Positions 1 through 11,879 of a stretch of DNA of 64,000 nt are shown in pieces. Both the position numbers and the translations under genes were made by a program. Position 1 is the first letter of the stretch. Every line of letters starts with the position of its first letter. This DNA comes from Dolomedes plantarius (taxonomy: Eukaryota; Arthropoda; Arachnida; Araneae; Dolomedidae): NCBI GenBank assembly GCA_907164885.2, contig OU015491.1:111627968-111691967 (forward strand), given 5' to 3'. A model generated the notes under the pieces. The model ran no database searches and was not told the DNA's origin. It saw only the letters and a program-made list of their open reading frames with translations.

Positions 1-1412
1 TCCATGACCGAGAATTCCGTTGCTATAGGCTAAGTGACCAGCACCCAGAAGTCCGTGTCCAGCGAGAAGAGGAGCAGCGGCTACGGAGCCAACAGCAAGA
101 GGGGCACCATGGACAAGAGAAAGGGGAGCAGCATGGGCATAAGAAAATGGAGCGGCATGAGTTACGGCAAGTGGAGCGGCATGAGCTACGGCAAGTGGAG
201 CGGCATGAGCTACGGCAAGTGGAGCAGCAGGAGCTACAGCAACAGGAGCTTGAGGAGCTGCGTATGGAGAGGCTACGATAGCTGCGGCTGGGGCACTGTG
301 GGCAGTTCCTGGCTCATTGGTGTTGACAACAGCCCTGAAACCATGTCCGTCAGCTACGTAATCTACTCTCCTAGCTCTTCCGTCGATATCATTGAGGGTG
401 TATGATCCTTTTCTGTTTCCATGAGCGTCGCCTACTTCTGATCGGGAATTGCTAGCTCCGTGTCCATCAACAACGTCGTATCCAAAAGCATAGTTCCCAA
501 GAGCCTGCATTGGTAAAATTTACATGTATAACATATCAATATTGCGTATTATTGTTTTTTTAAATTGGTGTAAATTGCCATATATGTATTCTGCGAACAT
601 TCAACAATACGGCTTCATGTTATAATACCATTTCTGAGAGTAAGCAAAGATTCAAATCAAATAGATTTTCTATAAAGTTGATAACTTGCATAGCATTTGT
701 GCCTCCAAAAATTAATGATACATATTTTACTTGTTTTTATTCCAACTAACGTCTTTTCTAAACTTGAATTTTATAAATTATGGTTTATATACATTAAGAA
801 GTCATCCCATGAAAGATGATAAATTAAAGATATACCTCTCGAATCTTGTCACAAAACATATAAACATTTCTTTTCGCTAAATTAGCGAAAAAATAATGTT
901 CCGTTTCTCTATTTTGAAATAAATTAAATGATTGTTCTTTATTTATTTTTAATTGTATGGTGTGGTAGGGAAATAACAATCACCATTACTTCGTGTACGA
1001 CAGATATTCCACCAAACTTGAAATTACCGTTTTCTTATAGCATTTTGTGATTAAGATTAAAAATTAATAGTCCCATAACTTTATATATAGTCCATATATC
1101 AATACTATTTATCTTTATCGTTATGGTAAATAACAAAATTCACTTACATCTTGCTGCCTAGAGCTGACACTGCTTCCAGTGTGTGCAAGAGCTACTCCGT
1201 GAAGAAGAGCTCCAGCGTTCACAGCCACAAGGGTAGCGAAAAGGATAGCAACCTATAGATAAAGTAAAGGGAATGCTATGAGATATTTTCCATTAAACAA
1301 ATTAACATTTAATTCGACTAAAAAATTAATCATGTAAATGAAATATAAATAATAAATAAATGAGAAGATATATGAGGATCTACTATTAAATGAAACTTAC
1401 CTTAGCGATCAT
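1..1412 (-). CDS. RR-2-type cuticle protein, array gene 1 (3' end outside window)
   Basis: Secreted structural cuticle protein. Exons on the minus strand are 1401-1412 (Met-Ile-Ala-Lys), 1148-1252 (35 codons starting VAILFATLVAVNAGA, a hydrophobic signal core) and 504 down to the window edge. Introns have GT-AG ends and phase 0; they measure 148 and 643 nt. Exon 3 opens ALGNYAFGYD and continues through the RR core (GSYTLNDIDGR, RRVDYVADGHGF, NTNEPGT), which in this family binds chitin. It then enters AVAHAAPL-type repeats, including three near-identical 24-bp units at about 154-228. At least 207 residues lie in the window and no stop is seen; the last 20 or so residues are cut off. Exon 3 begins with Leu (ALGNY) where the other copies have Phe. 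The family call is firm; 'spider rigid cuticular protein' is from memory of the family. Confidence 0.88.
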
Positions 1413-1465
1413 TGTGAAAGTTTAGAGTTTGGATATTGAAGTGATTTTGTATCCGTAATAGTTGC

Positions 1466-1502
1466 TTTATATAGTACTTTGAAATATGCAAATTATGTAA
1501 AC
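1466..1502 (-). promoter_or_regulatory. Core promoter module of gene 1
   Basis: On the minus strand a TATATAAA box (1466-1473) lies about 55 nt upstream of the start codon. It is preceded by an octamer-like ATTTGCAT (1486-1493) and GTTTAC (1497-1502). The same three blocks at almost the same spacing precede all eight genes, so they are under constraint or kept alike by conversion. POU-type and forkhead-type binding is inferred only from motif resemblance. Confidence 0.7.
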
Positions 1503-1970
1503 GGGCGAAAGTAGTTACCGAATCATATTCAAAAGAAAAATAATAATAACAGTAAAAATCTATATCACTTAGGAAATATCTGTCGAGTCTCCTTGAAAAA
1601 CTCCTATTTCCTCGTACAAAACAAGAATATAGCGCAAGAAAAAACATAACGTTGAAGAACTTTAAGTCGTTTCTTATTTCATACAATGTCGCTGAAGGTT
1701 ATAAACTCATAACGAGGGCGTGTTTCCATTAACCGAAATGTCAGTTGGTGGCATTGTGTAATTTTAATTGTCATATATATGTTTTTAAAACATCCGGTTT
1801 TCTTTCAGTAGCCTATTCATTTTTAGGAAGACTTTATATTTTCATGCTTTATTGATGTGTATTGATAAAAAATGCTTCAGAGATTTGTCAAATGTTATAA
1901 AATTGTTTCTAAAAGAAATTAATTTCAAAGACTTGTGCTTTATATAGCAATGATCTTCTATCAGAATTTA

Positions 1971-2042
1971 CCATGTTCCTGGCACAGCATGTCCCTGTCA
2001 GTTTATACCTTGCGCCAATAAACTCAAACCTACCTAACTACA
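1971..2042. mobile_element. 72-bp insertion with 14-bp target-site duplication
   Basis: The 14-mer TCTATCAGAATTTA occurs at 1957-1970 and again at 2043-2056, directly flanking this segment. The segment contains AATAAACTCAAACC and ends in ACCTACCTAACTACA, like a short repeat tail. A direct duplication of this length points to target-primed insertion of a strongly 5'-truncated retroposon on the plus strand. The family is not recognised. Confidence 0.6.
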
Positions 2043-2248
2043 TCTATCAGAATTTATTAAATTTAATCCTGTTCTGTTAAACATTAACATAATTTATTTT
2101 TTGTTATCTTTCCCGTTGAATTTTACTAAGCATGTCAGTTAATTATAAGAGCAAGAATTATAAAATTGCATTGATGAAACACTAAAGAAACATTCTTCAA
2201 TTTGTCGGTATTATTTATCATGTGTTATCATGATGTAAGTCTTATCAT

Positions 2249-2490
2249 GTTGTTGTTGTTGTTGTTTCTACTCCCTCCTGGTCTAGCAGCGTTAGACCAG
2301 GTCCATTAGTTCATATATTTTCATTAGGTCAATTAATAGTCGGGGGTCTATAAAAAAAGTCCTCCCTAGATACATTTACGCAAGTTAAGATGTAACTAGG
2401 AGTGACCTTCTCGTTATTACACTTATTTCAAGTGGGAATGGTTTTGTTTTATCGATCAAATTTTAGGCACCTCAAGTACCCACTTGCAAA
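2249..2490 (-). mobile_element. Retroposon-like insert with 3' stem-loop and trinucleotide tail
   Basis: Read on the minus strand, the segment ends in a perfect 9-bp stem (CCTGGTCTA/TAGACCAGG, 2277-2301, 7-nt loop) followed by a tail of repeated AAC (2249-2266). A hairpin just before a simple-sequence tail is typical of several LINE and SINE 3' ends. Other units lack this block between their 'TTATCATGATGTAA' and 'CTAAGGAGCAAT' landmarks. The inner edge is approximate and the family is unknown. Confidence 0.45.
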
Positions 2491-4381
2491 CTTATCTATA
2501 AAGAGTAATTGATTAATGGATGTAATATAGAGATTATAATATAGTTTTTTAAATAAAGGAATTTACTCCATGAAAAGAAAAATAATTTTCAAAGATTTTA
2601 TATAATATTTCATTTTCAAGCTGAAAGTTTTAGACGAATGAAAGTATATAATCTGATGATATTTGATATGTTCTTAGGAGTACAAATAAATGCAGAAATA
2701 AGTTGGTGGGTTCTTTGAAGTGTTCATTCTATACTGTTTGCTAATAAGAACATATTTTTGCTAAATTTTAAACTCGTTAATTTTGTAAATACCCATGATT
2801 ACACTATGAAAAATAATCTATATGTTTATACATCGTTTAAACGTCGTTTTAAACATAATGTTAAAATTTTTAATTTTTTAAATTTATTTTCGACTGTGTC
2901 ATTAATTTGAGCTTCAACATTTTATTTGTTTCTTGCAGCATCGTTGAGTTTTAAGTCGCAATTTAATTTTTTTCTTATGTTTAAAAATACCATAAAATTG
3001 TAATTATAGTTTGGAAAAAATAAAAAAAGGCATTTATTTTAAACTTGTTAGTTTTCCCTTTAAATAGCTGTCCCATTCCTCTTGTAACATAAAATTCAAG
3101 ACTTTATTGACATGAAAAACATATCTCTTGGCACGTCTAATATAACCTTACGTATATTGTAAATATAAAAATTGAAATAAATATTTTCTAAATAAATGAT
3201 ATTTTTATTGATGATAATGTTTAATCCTTTAATTTAGTGTTTTTGTCACCTCATTATCTCTGCAATATTTATCAATTTGAAGAGTCCTTGAATAACATTG
3301 CAACCAGTAGAGAGGCTACTGGGAAGAATAACTCTTTGGCATTCATTTTGAATAATTTCAGATTGGTGCATGAATTTAGAATACAAATTGAATAAATTTT
3401 AACAGGATAACAAAAGAAATAAATCCTATTAAACTTCACCCATAAACATGAATTATTTCCGAGCTATATAGTAAATTAAAAGATGCCAAATTTTCACTAA
3501 ATTGCTAATTATCTTTCTCTAATCTGCAACAAATCTATTAAAATAAAATAAAATTCGTTTGATGCAGCGAACAGAAATAAATTAAATTACGTTTTAGGTC
3601 TTCCTGTGATATTTTTAACAAAATCAAGATTATATTTACAAGAATATATCATTACTAAATTTGAGTTTTAAAGCTCTGCCATAAAATTTGCAGTCTGTGT
3701 GTAATCGTCAGGAAACACTTTGGTGAGTGACATTTGTTTCGAAAGTAACAAAAGGCCTCAGGTTGAGTAGAAGTGAACCGCTAAAAATGGGGTGGCACTT
3801 CTTTTGATAAAAGACCTAATTACTTATCACTATTTCTTCATTATCAACATATTTATTGTAGAGATGGGCAGCATTGTGTCATTTTAAAATTATACAATTT
3901 GAGAATTTTTAAATATTTACTGTATCCTATGACAGATATAATATGTATTAATCTATGAAATATAACTTTTTAAATTTTTGTGAAATATAAATTAAACGTT
4001 TCATACAATTTGTTTACACCCGTGGGAATTCTGAAAGAAAATACAGTTTCGGTTCGTACTTAAATATTTTTTTTTAATATTTAGTTTTTGGCTTTAAAAA
4101 TAATGCAGAAATAAAAAAAAGTGGTTCCTCGTTTTAAAACTTGACATGTAAGTAAAATTTAGATTAAATTGAAAAGTAATAAATATAGAAGATAATTAAA
4201 AGCAGTCCTATGTAAGTACGCGTCAATATTCCACAATCAAAATTTAACAGAATTATGATGTTTGATACGAGTGAAGTTAATTTTTACAATCCTAATTATT
4301 TTGAAACTCCTGGATCAAAACCTTTTGCACTTTAGATACGTTCTCTCCAATATGATAAAAGAAAAGCTTCGTCATCTATAC

Positions 4382-4395
4382 GATTCTCTCTCTTT

Positions 4396-4444
<49 letters not shown>

Positions 4445-4455
4445 TGTGTGTATGT
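4382..4455. repeat. Microsatellite (CT)n-(TA)n-(GT)n
   Basis: A CT-rich run leads into about 21 TA units (4399-4441) and a short GT run. The same compound microsatellite recurs at the equivalent place in other units (42727, 51753, 59101), so it predates the duplications. Confidence 0.95.
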
Positions 4456-4663
4456 ATAAAACAAATGAAAAGCATTAAAATAAGACTTTAATGTAATCTG
4501 CCTTAAACTTTCGTAAGTTTGAACATTGGATTTTCTTTTAAGAATTTCTAGTGAAAGTAACCACGTTTGCCCATTTTTTCCTTGCAATTCTCTATTTTTT
4601 CAGATTGTTAATTTTTAATTGCACCTGATGTTATTGAAAATCAAATGAAGGATGTTTATATAA

Positions 4664-4722
4664 AACAGAAAAGCTGAGATTATAAAATTTGCTGGGACCT
4701 TTATAATCTCAGCTTTTCTGTT
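4664..4722. repeat. Perfect 23-bp inverted repeat
   Basis: Arms 4664-4686 and 4700-4722 are exact reverse complements around a 13-nt loop. The left arm and loop match spacer sequence in other units; the right arm has no counterpart there. It was therefore created here by copying the left arm in reverse. No U-rich or termination context suggests an RNA role. Confidence 0.9.
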
Positions 4723-6402
4723 ATTGCAACACTTGGTTTTTTTTTAGATTAAGAATTGTTTTTATTTTTCCATGTAATTTATTGTTATCTCCATGTTATC
4801 GGTCACCATAGTTAGTAGACAACTACAATAAGTTTCAGATTCAATGAACAACTTACGATAAACTCTGAGGCTTTCAGATGAATAACAGAAAAAGGAGAGT
4901 ACTGTTCAGAAAGAGAGTGCGGTTTGTGTAGACTGCTGCTTTTAAGAACATCAGAAAATTGAAAATGAATGAGGAGGGATGAATCGTACATCAAATTCTT
5001 CTAGTGAGTGTGCTTGGAGAACTGTCTTTATATTAGCCATGCTTGGCTTAGGTTCACGTATCAGAGGAAATCAGTCGAAATGACCTAATTTTACAATACA
5101 TACGCCTTAAAATGTGTCAAGATCTTTTTTGAAGTGACATCAATCTTTTTCATATGCACTGATGATGAGGCTTATTATTCTAGAATATCATGGTACACGG
5201 CAGAGTTCGTAGGTTGCAGTAAAACAACTGAATTTGAGTTCCGTTTACAAAAAATAAATTCCTACATAATAAATACCACACAAAACCTAACTGTAAGTAC
5301 CTGTGAATCGAATAACAGGAACACCCACCTTCTTAATATGCACAATAGAAAACAAAAAGTTGTCTTCTAGTTTATAATTTTGCATTTGTGAATTGTCTAT
5401 TGATATAATCCCACATAATGATCCTCGGCTAGTGAAGACCTATTCATAAGTTTGACACTAGTTTAGTTTTTAATTTTTTATTGTTGATATTTAAGAGCTA
5501 TGTGTTCCTGTTATGCATTTTCCCCAATTTTCTTCCAAGTTACCTCATTCGAATGTAGAATGCAGATTATACGGTCAGATGGAAATGCCTGAATGTCCTT
5601 GGTATAGACCAAGTTATTGAAGCCAGATATCGCGGTCATGATAAATCCAGAAAAGAAAGTATTTGTGTTTGCGAAGTATCATTCATTGTTAATGCAGATT
5701 TTGTGAGCTAGCTAAAGCAATATTGAAATGCGGAGGGGTTGAAATGAAATAACTTGAAATATCTTCGAAATTGATCCCTTTTTATAAAGAACAATTCAAT
5801 AATTACTCTTACAGAAATTGGTAATAATTATAATAATGTAAGAGAAACACTTAAATTATTTAATAATGTTTTCAAAATATACAAACCAAATAGTGCTTCG
5901 TTTTGAGGAACATACATTCGGAGGTCATTTCCATGGTAACGTGTTTCCCAATTTTCCTGTTGTAGCCCCCCCCCCCCTCAACTGTCGAAAATATATTCCT
6001 ATGAATAAACAAATACTGGAACTTGTACAGGGATTAACGGTAAACAATTCTCTATTATACCATAAAGATCATGCTTACGTAAACACGTTTATCTGAAGGA
6101 AGAAAAAATGGTGTTAGGATGTACTGATGGAAAGAAAACGATGGTTGAAATCAAATGCTTAAAAGCATGTATTGTGAAAAGAAATGAATCTATCCATTCA
6201 TATTAATTGTAATTTTATGTTTTTTGTTTCTAATTGAATATTTTTATAAAACATAGATAAAACGTAATACTAAAAAAAATTTGCTCAAAGTTTAGTTTGC
6301 TTATAAAAATTTCAATTGCTGCCAAAACTAAATGAAATGCAAAAGTTTAATTTATTTCGAAAAATTCCAAGAGTTTTAATAGCTATATATACGAGAAATT
6401 TT

Positions 6403-6463
6403 GTCTTAGTGTCACACTATAAGTACCTGTGTGACACTAAGACACAGGTACTTATAGTGTGAC
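6403..6463. repeat. Nested perfect inverted repeats (21 bp and 12 bp)
   Basis: Arms 6411-6431 and 6443-6463 pair perfectly over 21 bp. A second pair, 6403-6414 and 6432-6443 (GTCTTAGTGTCA / TGACACTAAGAC), pairs over 12 bp, so two alternative hairpins share sequence. The unit before gene 3 has the plain 'TTTTGTCTTAGTGTCAT' near 13652 without the palindrome. Confidence 0.9.
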
Positions 6464-7325
6464 ATATAGTAATACCAATATGTTAACTGTAGTGAATTTT
6501 TATTTTGTTGTACAGTCATATTTGATACAAGTAAACACAACATTATGATAAATGTACGTTTCATTTGTTTTTTAAAAACTTTCATGACATGCGAAAATAT
6601 GAGCACATATGGTATTACTATGAAGCAGATATAGTTTGAAGCTGAATATAAATTGTAATATTAAATATCCAACTTTAAAAAAATATATAAATGTAGTGAC
6701 TCATAAACGCAGTTTCAGTATGGATATATATATTTTAATGATACAATTCAGTCACTTATGAAATTAATATGAATATTTTCAGTTAAAATTGCATGACATA
6801 AAATTTGTAATGTGTTCTTCATTCTAGTCGTAAAATAAACTAATAAAACAAGTAACAGAAAAGTGCCTGAATCGGTAAAACTTTCTATAAAAAACTTTGA
6901 AGTAATTTAATGTGTTGGTTTGTAAATAGTTGGTTTGGTGTAGGTGATGTATGGTTAATGATCAGCTTTGAATGAATTTCAATAATAATTCTTATGATTA
7001 TCTTCTCTGTTTATAAATTTCAGCGCAATATCCTTAAGTAACTAATCATTCGTAGCACGTTCTGATACTACATTACCCTCATTTGAACGACACCATTTTA
7101 TACCAAAAAAAGTGTGGTCAAGCAGATAATCATATTTGTTTATTGGAAATCTTCTTACAAAAACTGACTATCAGTTTATAGCGGAAACAATACATGAATA
7201 TCAGGATAATAAAAGATTTTGTTGTGTACGGACATCAAGATCTGTAAATGAACTATTTCTAGCTCTGCTTAAAATTATTGCGTGCAAAATGAAGTCATGA
7301 CAACTGAATACTATGGCAGAAATAA

Positions 7326-7331
7326 TTTATT
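7326..7331 (-). terminator. Poly(A) signal of gene 2
   Basis: AATAAA on the minus strand, about 48 nt past the stop codon, inside a 3' flank conserved among all units (GGCAGAAATAATTTATTTT). Confidence 0.8.
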
Positions 7332-7378
7332 TTGTATAAAAAGCTTTGGTACAATTTTGTTCCTTTGAGTGACAAGTT

Positions 7379-9144
7379 CTAATAATGGATGGATTTCACA
7401 CCACCGTATGCGAGTCCACCGTACCGACCAAGTCTGTTACCAAGCAATCCATGACCGACAATTCCGTTGCTATAGGCTAATTGACCAGCACCCAGAAGAC
7501 CGTGCCCAGCTACAAGGGGAGCAGCTGCTAATTGGCCGCCGAGTGGAGCCACATGGTTAACAGCAGAAGATGTAGAGTAAGCTACTGGAGCAGAATGGGC
7601 AACAGCAAAAGGAGCACCATGGGATAGGGAAAGAGGAGCACCATGGGATAGGGCAAGAGGAGCACCATGAGAAAGGGCAAGAGGAGCACTATGGGCATAA
7701 GAAAGTGGAGCTGCATGAGCTACAGCAAGTGGAGCTGCATGAGCCACTGCAAGTGGAGCAGCATGATCTACAGCAACAGGAGCTTGAGGAGCTGCGTAGG
7801 GAGAAGCTACGAGAGCTGCTGCTGGACCACTGTGGGCAGTTCCTGGCTCATTGGTGTTAACAACAGCCCTGAAACCATGTCCGTCGGCTACGTAATCTAC
7901 TCTCCTAGCTCTTCCGTCGATATCATTGAGAGTGTAAGATCCCTTCTTGTTTCCATGAGCGTCGCCTACTTCTGATCGGGAATTGCTAGCTCCGTGTCCA
8001 TCAACGATGTCATATCCAAAAGCGTAGTTTCCGAAAGCCTACAATGATTGAAATAAAAATATTACATATTAGTATCTCCTGAAGTAATATAATTTGTTCT
8101 ATATTAGTACTATGGACAAATGATAATACTTTTTTTCAACAAAATGACTATAAACCTGCAAAACGATGCAAATTAAATATATTTTCTTTAACTTTCATCA
8201 GTTCTATTAACTTTGATTAATTGCAGTGACATACTGAAAATGTGAATCTCTTAGTTGGCATCTTTTCACAAAAATATGACCAAATAAAGGTTGCTTTAAT
8301 ATATGAAGAAAATATTTCTAAGATATGCTTAAACATAATAAAAATGATAAATTATTCAAAATATGAAATTATTATATAACTGCTTTTTGTAATCGTGTTG
8401 GCAGAGTAATCAAACCAGTAATTTCGCTAAATCATTAGAAGAAGGTTTCAAATTCGATTCTTTATTCTAAAATAAATTTTAAAATGCCACATGGAATTTT
8501 ATTACATAAAATGGTAAACAAACATTGTCACTAAGTTTATGAATATTTTGCATATTATTTGATAATCAAGTTACAAATTAACTGCCATTCCTATAGATAT
8601 AGTTGTTGCATCAATACTATGACAATAAAGTTTATTACAACAAAATTATTACAACAAAGTTTGAAATATGTCTTTTTATATTAAAATAAATTAGAAATTG
8701 CCGTTTAAATTTTAATTGTATAAAATGATAAATGATCATTATTACTAAACTTATGAATAATAGTTTATATAATCTTTGGTAATGAATGTGCAAAATTAAG
8801 AGGCAGAACTATAGATATAGCCCCTTTGTCAATACTATCTATCTTTATCGTTACTTTAAGTTATGAAGTTTACTTACATCTTGTTGTCTTGAGCTGACAC
8901 TGTTTCCTGTGTGTCCAAGTGCTACTCCGTGGAGTAGAGCTCCAGCATTGACGGCCACGAGGGTGGCGAAAAGGATTGCAACCTAAGGGTAGGAAAAATG
9001 AAATACTGAGAGGTGTTTTCAATTAAATGCATTAACTTTGGATTCCCCTACAAAGTTAACTATGTACAATAAAAATAAATAAATAAAACTGGAAATAATT
9101 GTATCTATTTTCGAATAAGCTAAATGACTTACCTTAGCGAACAT
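7379..9144 (-). CDS. RR-2-type cuticle protein, array gene 2 (258 aa)
   Basis: Secreted chitin-binding cuticle protein. Exons are 9133-9144 (MFAK), 8878-8982 and 7379-8038; introns of 150 and 839 nt are phase 0. The signal peptide is exon 1 plus VAILFATLVAVNAGA, with cleavage likely near residues 18-20. The RR domain spans about residues 40-106 (AFGNYAFGYDIVDGHG to NTNEPGT). A long repeat follows, including a locally expanded LALSHGAPL run (about 7610-7690) found in no other copy; it makes this the longest member. The C terminus is YGGLAYGGVKSIHY and the stop is TAG at 7379-7381. Residue 24 is Gly (VALGHTG) where other copies have Ala. The 839-nt intron 2 is the longest of the array. Family and structure are clear; exact expression stage is unknown. 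Confidence 0.92.
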
Positions 9145-9197
9145 TGTGAATGTTTTGACTTTGGATATTGAAGTGATTTTGTCTCACCAACAGCTGC

Positions 9198-9234
9198 TTT
9201 ATATACTACTCTAAAATATGCAAATTATGTAAAC
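9198..9234 (-). promoter_or_regulatory. Core promoter module of gene 2
   Basis: TATATAAA (9198-9205), ATTTGCAT (9218-9225) and GTTTAC (9229-9234) on the minus strand. The conserved stretch continues upstream to about 9271 (GAAGGTGATTCAGTAACTCC). Confidence 0.72.
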
Positions 9235-11276
9235 GGGTGTAGGGAGTTACTGAATCACCTTCAAAAAGAAGAACTAAATGACTTTGGGCATTACCTGACC
9301 GCTGTGTAGAAGAATAGCTCCCATTTCTTGAAACAGAACGCGATCAAAGTCAAAAGCGTGTGCTGAAATGAAACTTGGACAAACCTAAAGGTCATTGTAT
9401 CTTTTACCACACGTAAATGTCGTTGAAGGTTATAATCTCAAAACGAAGGAATGTTTTCGTTGCTCGGTATGTCAGTTTGTAATATTGTCTTCTTTTATTA
9501 TCAGATACACATCTAAGAAAGTTTGTTTTTAAAGCATCTGGTTTCGTTTTAGTAGCCAATTAATTGCTTATAAAAAGATGATATTTTTATATTTTATAAA
9601 TGTGCATGAATTAAAAATTGCATAAGAGTTTTGTAGAATGTTGTAAAATCATTTCTAAAGGGAATAAATTTTATATACTTGTAATTTATATAAGAACGTT
9701 CTTGTTTTGTTATTTAATAAATGAAATTATGTTTTATTAAATATTTTAAGTTATTTTTTTTATCATTCCCACTGAATTCTTCTATAAGTGTCATTTAATC
9801 CTAAGTGGAATAACTATATTATTATCTAATTTAAATACTTAATACACATTTATAGGTATTACTAGATATCCTATCATAATGTAATTTTATATAATATGTT
9901 CCATCGTTGTGTCTCTAAGGAGCAATAAATTCATGGAGGTAATGCACAGAGTAGGATATAGTGTTTTAAATAAAGGTGTATTTCTCCTCTAATAGATAAA
10001 AAAGATAATTTTAAAGAGCAGTTTTTTTTTAATATTTTGTATTAACACTGAAAGTTGCAGACTAATGCAAACATATAATCTGGTCACATTTTACGTGTTC
10101 TCGGGAGTCTAAATGAATACAGAAATAAATTTGTAAGTTTATGAAAGTGTTCATTCTATCTCGCTTGCTATTATGAATATATTTTTTGCCAAATTTTAGT
10201 CTCGTAACCTCATACCATCCGCAATTACACCATCAGAAATAATCCATATTTTTATGCATCTTTTAAAGAAAATGATACATTTATATATTTTTAATTTTAA
10301 TTTCGGACTTTCGGAATTGCATGCTTCAATAATTTATTTGATGCATGCATCATCGTCAAGATTTAAGTCGTAATTCAATTTTTTTCCAAGATTTAAAATC
10401 CCATAATATTTAAGTCTGGAAAAAATTTAAGGTATAAGACATTTTACTTACATTTTTTTTTTGCTGACCTTTAAATAGCTGTCCCATTCCGTAGAAAAAT
10501 TTACATTGTAACATAAAATGTAAAACTCTATTAACGTAAAAAGACAAATCACTTTACTCATTTAACATAAACTTAACTGTATTGTTAATATAAAAAATAA
10601 GCTAAATAATTTCTAAAGAAAGGATATTATGATTGATGTATGATATTATTATGTATCTTATTCAGACTTTTATTCAGTATTTATTATCATCTCATTATGT
10701 CTGCAATATTTATGAATTTCTGTGATTATGACAGTCCAGGGGCTACTGGAAAGTATCAGCCTTTGCCATTCAATATGAACCTAAATTAATTTCGGAGGGG
10801 TGCATAATTTAAAAAAAAATAAACTGGACACAATTTTAAAAGTTAAAGGTGGAAATAAATTATACCTTTGGCTCCTAAACAGGAACTCCCTAAACAGGAA
10901 ACGTTTCCTAGCTACAAAGTTAATTTGAAGGAACTAAATTTCAGTCCATTGTGGGATATTCTTATCTAATGTGCAACAAATGTATTAAAATAAAGTTCGT
11001 TTAATACATTGAACCCAAAGTAAATAAATTTACTTTTCGCCTTCCTTTACACTTTTCTACATCTAAATTATAACTTCAAGCATCGATATCTTTACTGATT
11101 CAAACTTCAAAGCATTACCATAGAAACTGCAGTCCGTGTATAAGTGTCGGGAAATTTCCTGGAGAGTGACATTATTTTGCCACGAAAGGAACTAAAGTCC
11201 TCAGGTTGCGTTTAAATTAAATCGCTTTAAGTACGTAGGCGGTTCTTTCGGTAAGAGACCAAATTTCTTGTTATTA

Positions 11277-11816
11277 TCTATGTATCTATATATTTAAAAC
11301 AGTTCCGTAACTGACTGACTGGCTGACTGACTCACTGACATACAACGCACAGACCAAACCGCTGGACCCAAACGGCTGAAATTTTGCATGGCGATTCTTC
11401 TTATGGTGTAGGGGTGCACTAGGAAAGTTTTTGAAAAATTCTTCTTCGATTTTTTTAATTAAATTTTTAAGCTGTTTTTGTAACTTTTTTTAAGTTTGCA
11501 TTTAAAATAATAATATGAGGGTTATAAAATTTATATCACGAGAATGATTATAAAAATGCCTTTAAAATGAAATCTTTTTCGAATCTTGACCTTCATTTTC
11601 TGATTTTTGGTGAATTTTTAAAGATTAGTTTTTAGAATTTAATTTATTAAATGCTGATCACGTGATTTCATTTTCTGGTATTTTAAATAAATTTATCGTC
11701 ACGTGCATAACAACTAAATAGAGAAAAAAATATTTTTTTCTTTCTAATGCAGAAGACGATTTGATATTATCCAAAAAAAAATAAATATCCGTTGCAATTT
11801 TTTTATAAATAAATAA

Positions 11817-11879
<63 letters not shown>

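Larger units (their letters stand above)
1503..7378. other. Intergenic region between genes 1 and 2
   Basis: AT-rich, with no credible host gene. Much of it aligns by eye to the other spacers: a block with 'TTGGCAGTCTTGTGTCATTTTAA'-like text, the (TA)n site, a 'CGGTCAC-TATAGT-AGTAGAC' block, and the 3' flank. Specific to this unit are two small retroposon-like insertions (1971-2042 and about 2249-2490), two perfect palindromes (4664-4722 and 6403-6463) and a run of twelve C at 5966-5977. Confidence 0.6.

Noticed and set aside
1402..1686. 94-codon minus-strand frame overlapping exon 1 and the promoter of gene 1
   Set aside because: AT-rich, covers the conserved TATA module, and has no counterpart frame in the other seven units.
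11285..11345. GACTGACTGACTCACTGAC-type short repeats as a possible CRISPR or satellite
   Set aside because: Too short and irregular; they are a fixed part of the Helitron-like element, present in both copies.
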